Assembly: GCA_023374025.1 (NCBI GenBank)
Contig: SIJG01000144.1
Coordinates: forward strand, 124,001-188,000
Length of the DNA stretch: 64,000 bases
Reading direction: 5' to 3'
Origin: Heterodera schachtii
Taxonomy: Eukaryota > Nematoda > Chromadorea > Rhabditida > Heteroderidae
Position numbers and translations under genes: made by a program. The notes under the pieces were generated by a model, which was given only the letters and a program-made list of their open reading frames with translations, made no database searches and had not been told where the DNA came from. This document shows positions 61,771 to 64,000 of this stretch, one piece after another. Within the stretch, counting starts at the first letter, position 1. Each line of letters opens with the position of its first letter.

Positions 61771-63262
61771 AAGTACGGTATTATCAAATAATAAAAGATG
61801 TTAATTGTACTGAAAAAATTAAATATATTTCTGCTAAAATTGATATTTTAAATTGATTTTTTGAATATTTGAAAACATTTATTTTTATATTGTTTTTTTT
61901 GGTTAAATATTAAATTATTGAATAAATTAAAATTTATTAATATTGTTATTTCTTTTTTAATAGCAACTTTGGATTATGTTAATTTTTATGATAATTTTGT
62001 TTAAATGGTTTTAAAAAAAAAGTTAAATCTAATGTTTAAAAATTGATAATAATTTATTTGTTGATATTTTCTCCTGTTGCTTATAAAAATCTCGAAGGTA
62101 ATAGTAACGAATTAAAAAATTATAAAATTTCAATATAAAGCCAATATTTTCAAAGTGTCACTCAAAAAAAAAACAATTCGTAAAATTTTTTAAAGGAATT
62201 TTAATTATCAATTTTGTTTTATTTAATTTTCTTGTTTTTTACTGTAAATTGTTTATAAAAGTCTTTTTATTTAATCATTTTTATAAAACTTAAATAATAA
62301 TTGTTTAAAGTTCTTTAATATTTTGTTTAAAATTACATATTTTTTTATTTTTAAGAAAAAATAATTCTTTTTAAAATAAACATTAGACGGAAGTTATTTA
62401 ATAAACAGTCTTATTTAATTATGAAGATGCCTTTTTAATTTCAGATTTTTTAAATCTTTTTTTTCTATAATAAATAATTAAATAAAATTCATAATTTTTA
62501 AATTTAAAAATGTCAGCAAGAAAAATGCAAATAGTTATAACAAATATTTTAAATTAAATAATTTAAAAAATGCAAAATAAGCATATTTTTAATTTGATTT
62601 TCTAAATTAAATAATTATTTTGTGAAATATGCTAATATATGATTACTTTCAAAAATTGATTTGTCTCACTTTATTTCATTACTATCCTTTTTCCAGCTAT
62701 AATATTTTTAAAGCATTTTTTTATTTGTTTAAATTTAAGAGTGTATTTTTTATTTGTTTGTTTAATTTAATATTCTTTTGTTGTCGAGATTAATTTTGTT
62801 GATTTTGTTTTCCTTTTCATTATAAAATTTGTTATTTATTAAAAAAACATAAGGTTATTTATTTTAATCTAATCAACACACTTTTTTTCTTTTATAAGAA
62901 CTATTTTAATTATTTTCTTCAACAACTTCATACGAATGAAATGTTTTATCTTAATTATATATATAATTTTTTTTTAGCAAAATCACAGATTTAAAATTTA
63001 TGCTTGGTAATTAAATGCTAAAAGAAATTGGAGAAAAGTGATTAAGACCAACAAGAATTTGTAAAATAATTATAACAAATATTATCAAATTCTTTAAAAA
63101 AATTTGTTAAGCGATGATTTTTATAATAAAACATAAATGATAAAATTTAATTATAAAAATAATGGAATTCAAATAATAAAAAATCGAAAAATTTGAAGAT
63201 CAAAAAAAAAAATTAAAATATAATAATTAGGGTTCGGAATTATATGCATACCTAAAATCGCA
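61771..63262. other. AT desert
   Basis: T-rich to 63.0 kb, then A-rich. No repeat or coding signal seen. Confidence 0.55.
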
Positions 63263-63342
63263 AAATATGCGCATAAAATATGAACCAAAAATTGCAAAAT
63301 ATGCACATAAAAAGTGAAAAATATGCACATAAATTTTTACTG
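63263..63342 (+). repeat. aaaatatgc(a/g)cataaa words
   Basis: Three copies spaced 25-36 bp apart (tcgcaaaatatgcgcataaa, attgcaaaatatgcacataa, gaaaaatatgcacataaa). They lie about 110 bp upstream of the candidate gene start at 63454, so they could be an upstream regulatory cluster or the end of a transposon. Confidence 0.6.
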
Positions 63343-63453
63343 AAAGTTCAGCACTCTCTCATTTTGCCTTGTCTCTCTCCCAAGTGATACAATTTTTTTT
63401 CTCAAGAAAAAGTTGTTTTGCCTTTCTCTAGTTCCAAGAAAGACGTATTGAAA
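63343..63453 (+). promoter_or_regulatory. Pyrimidine-rich stretch before the right-edge gene start
   Basis: ctctctc and tgtctctctcc blocks lie between the tandem words and the ATG at 63454. Such stretches are common near eukaryotic transcription starts. It is offered only because the downstream splice signals are reasonable. Confidence 0.2.
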
Positions 63454-64000
63454 ATGTCAAAGTAAGATTGTTTTTAAATTTTTTAAAGTTTTTACTTGTA
63501 GTTTTGCTAGTTTTATTTATTTGAATTTATCATATTTTTCATTTGTGTCATATTTTAATAAAAATTAAGAAAGGTTTATTGAATTTTTAATAGTCTATGC
63601 GTTCTTTTCATAACAACGTTCGTACATTTTTCTCATGACTGCATGTAGAAGATATTTTTAGTCATGGCGAAGGTCTCTTTTTTATTTATATTAATTTTTT
63701 ATTTTGTCTTCATTAATTTTTTCACAATTATTTTTATTTGGTTTGTCGGTTAATTTGTTAAATTCTAGGTCTTGCTAATATATTCATTAATTGCAATTTA
63801 TATTTTTCAGTTAAAAAATCAGTTAAAAATTTGACAACATTTGTTTATTTGGAGGGTTCTGGAGTTGGTATAAATTGTAAGTTTTTACACCATTTTTACG
63901 AAATTTATAACATTTTTTTCGTCGGATCAATTTTTGACCATTGCCCTCGAGCGAGCACTTCTCCGCAAATCGTCTTCGCGGCGCTAAATTTAAGGAGTAT
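63454..64000 (+). CDS. Possible 5' end of a gene running off the window
   Basis: The exon at 63811-63876 has a textbook acceptor (atatttttcag) and donor (GTAAGT) and is open in one frame (KKSVKNLTTFVYLEGSGVGI). An upstream ATG at 63454 is followed by a GTAAGA donor at 63462. A possible 11-nt exon near 63662-63672 (donor GTCTCT) would make all phases agree, giving MSNHGE then VKKSV. Sequence after 63876 also stays open to the window end and becomes GC-richer. The protein is not recognised. The minus strand is open here too, so strand is not certain. Confidence 0.3.

Overview
This is a eukaryotic, almost certainly metazoan, window that is extremely A+T-rich by eye and very gene-poor. No bacterial-type operons or long intact reading frames are present. 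A nematode is the best guess, at low-to-moderate confidence. The one convincing gene has short introns ending in TTTTCAG-type acceptors, Tc1/mariner relics are present, and most of the sequence is AT desert, repeats and degraded transposons. A plant-parasitic (Heteroderid or Meloidogyne-like) nematode would fit the coiled-coil/ubiquitin-like gene, but nothing here proves it.

Layout. 1-13.1 kb: AT desert holding a 675-bp Tc1/mariner-type element with TIRs and a TA duplication (4451-5125), a ~320-bp foldback element (7330-7651), the C-terminus of a mariner-like transposase (9.66-9.76 kb) and a GC-rich island with a minisatellite and three copies of a GC-core repeat (10.63-11.42 kb). 13.135-19.127 kb: a satellite of 15.4 tandem units of exactly 388 bp. 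19.2-22.9 kb: two short minisatellites, two more GC-core copies, a broken protein-coding remnant (21.99-22.59 kb, minus) and a tRNA-like relic. 22.9-42 kb: AT desert with abrupt A-rich/T-rich strand switches and a 324-bp hAT-like MITE with an 8-bp target duplication. 42.1-46.2 kb: the only well-supported gene, a minus-strand, at least six-exon coiled-coil plus ubiquitin-like gene (45937 to 43984), with a stray duplicated copy of its last exon at 42.1-42.4 kb. 46.1-48.2 kb: more dispersed repeats. 50.5-58.76 kb: an 8.3-kb palindrome carrying two mirror copies of one inactivated Tc1-like transposase and a 1.38-kb segment present in only one arm. 60.8-64 kb: an orphan candidate exon, a second small MITE, a tRNA-like foldback, a GC-rich palindrome and G-run, and a possible gene start at the right edge.

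How it fits together. The window looks like heterochromatin-like intergenic DNA shaped by DNA transposons, satellite turnover and inverted duplication. The main functional novelty is the coiled-coil/ubiquitin-like gene, whose exon phases all agree but whose C-terminus lacks the diglycine needed for conjugation. The AT desert is not featureless. Short polarised motifs recur in it and mostly follow the A-rich strand, two distant T-rich segments are homologous, and a family of GC-rich cores (GGTGCCGATAGGCGCC) stands out sharply.
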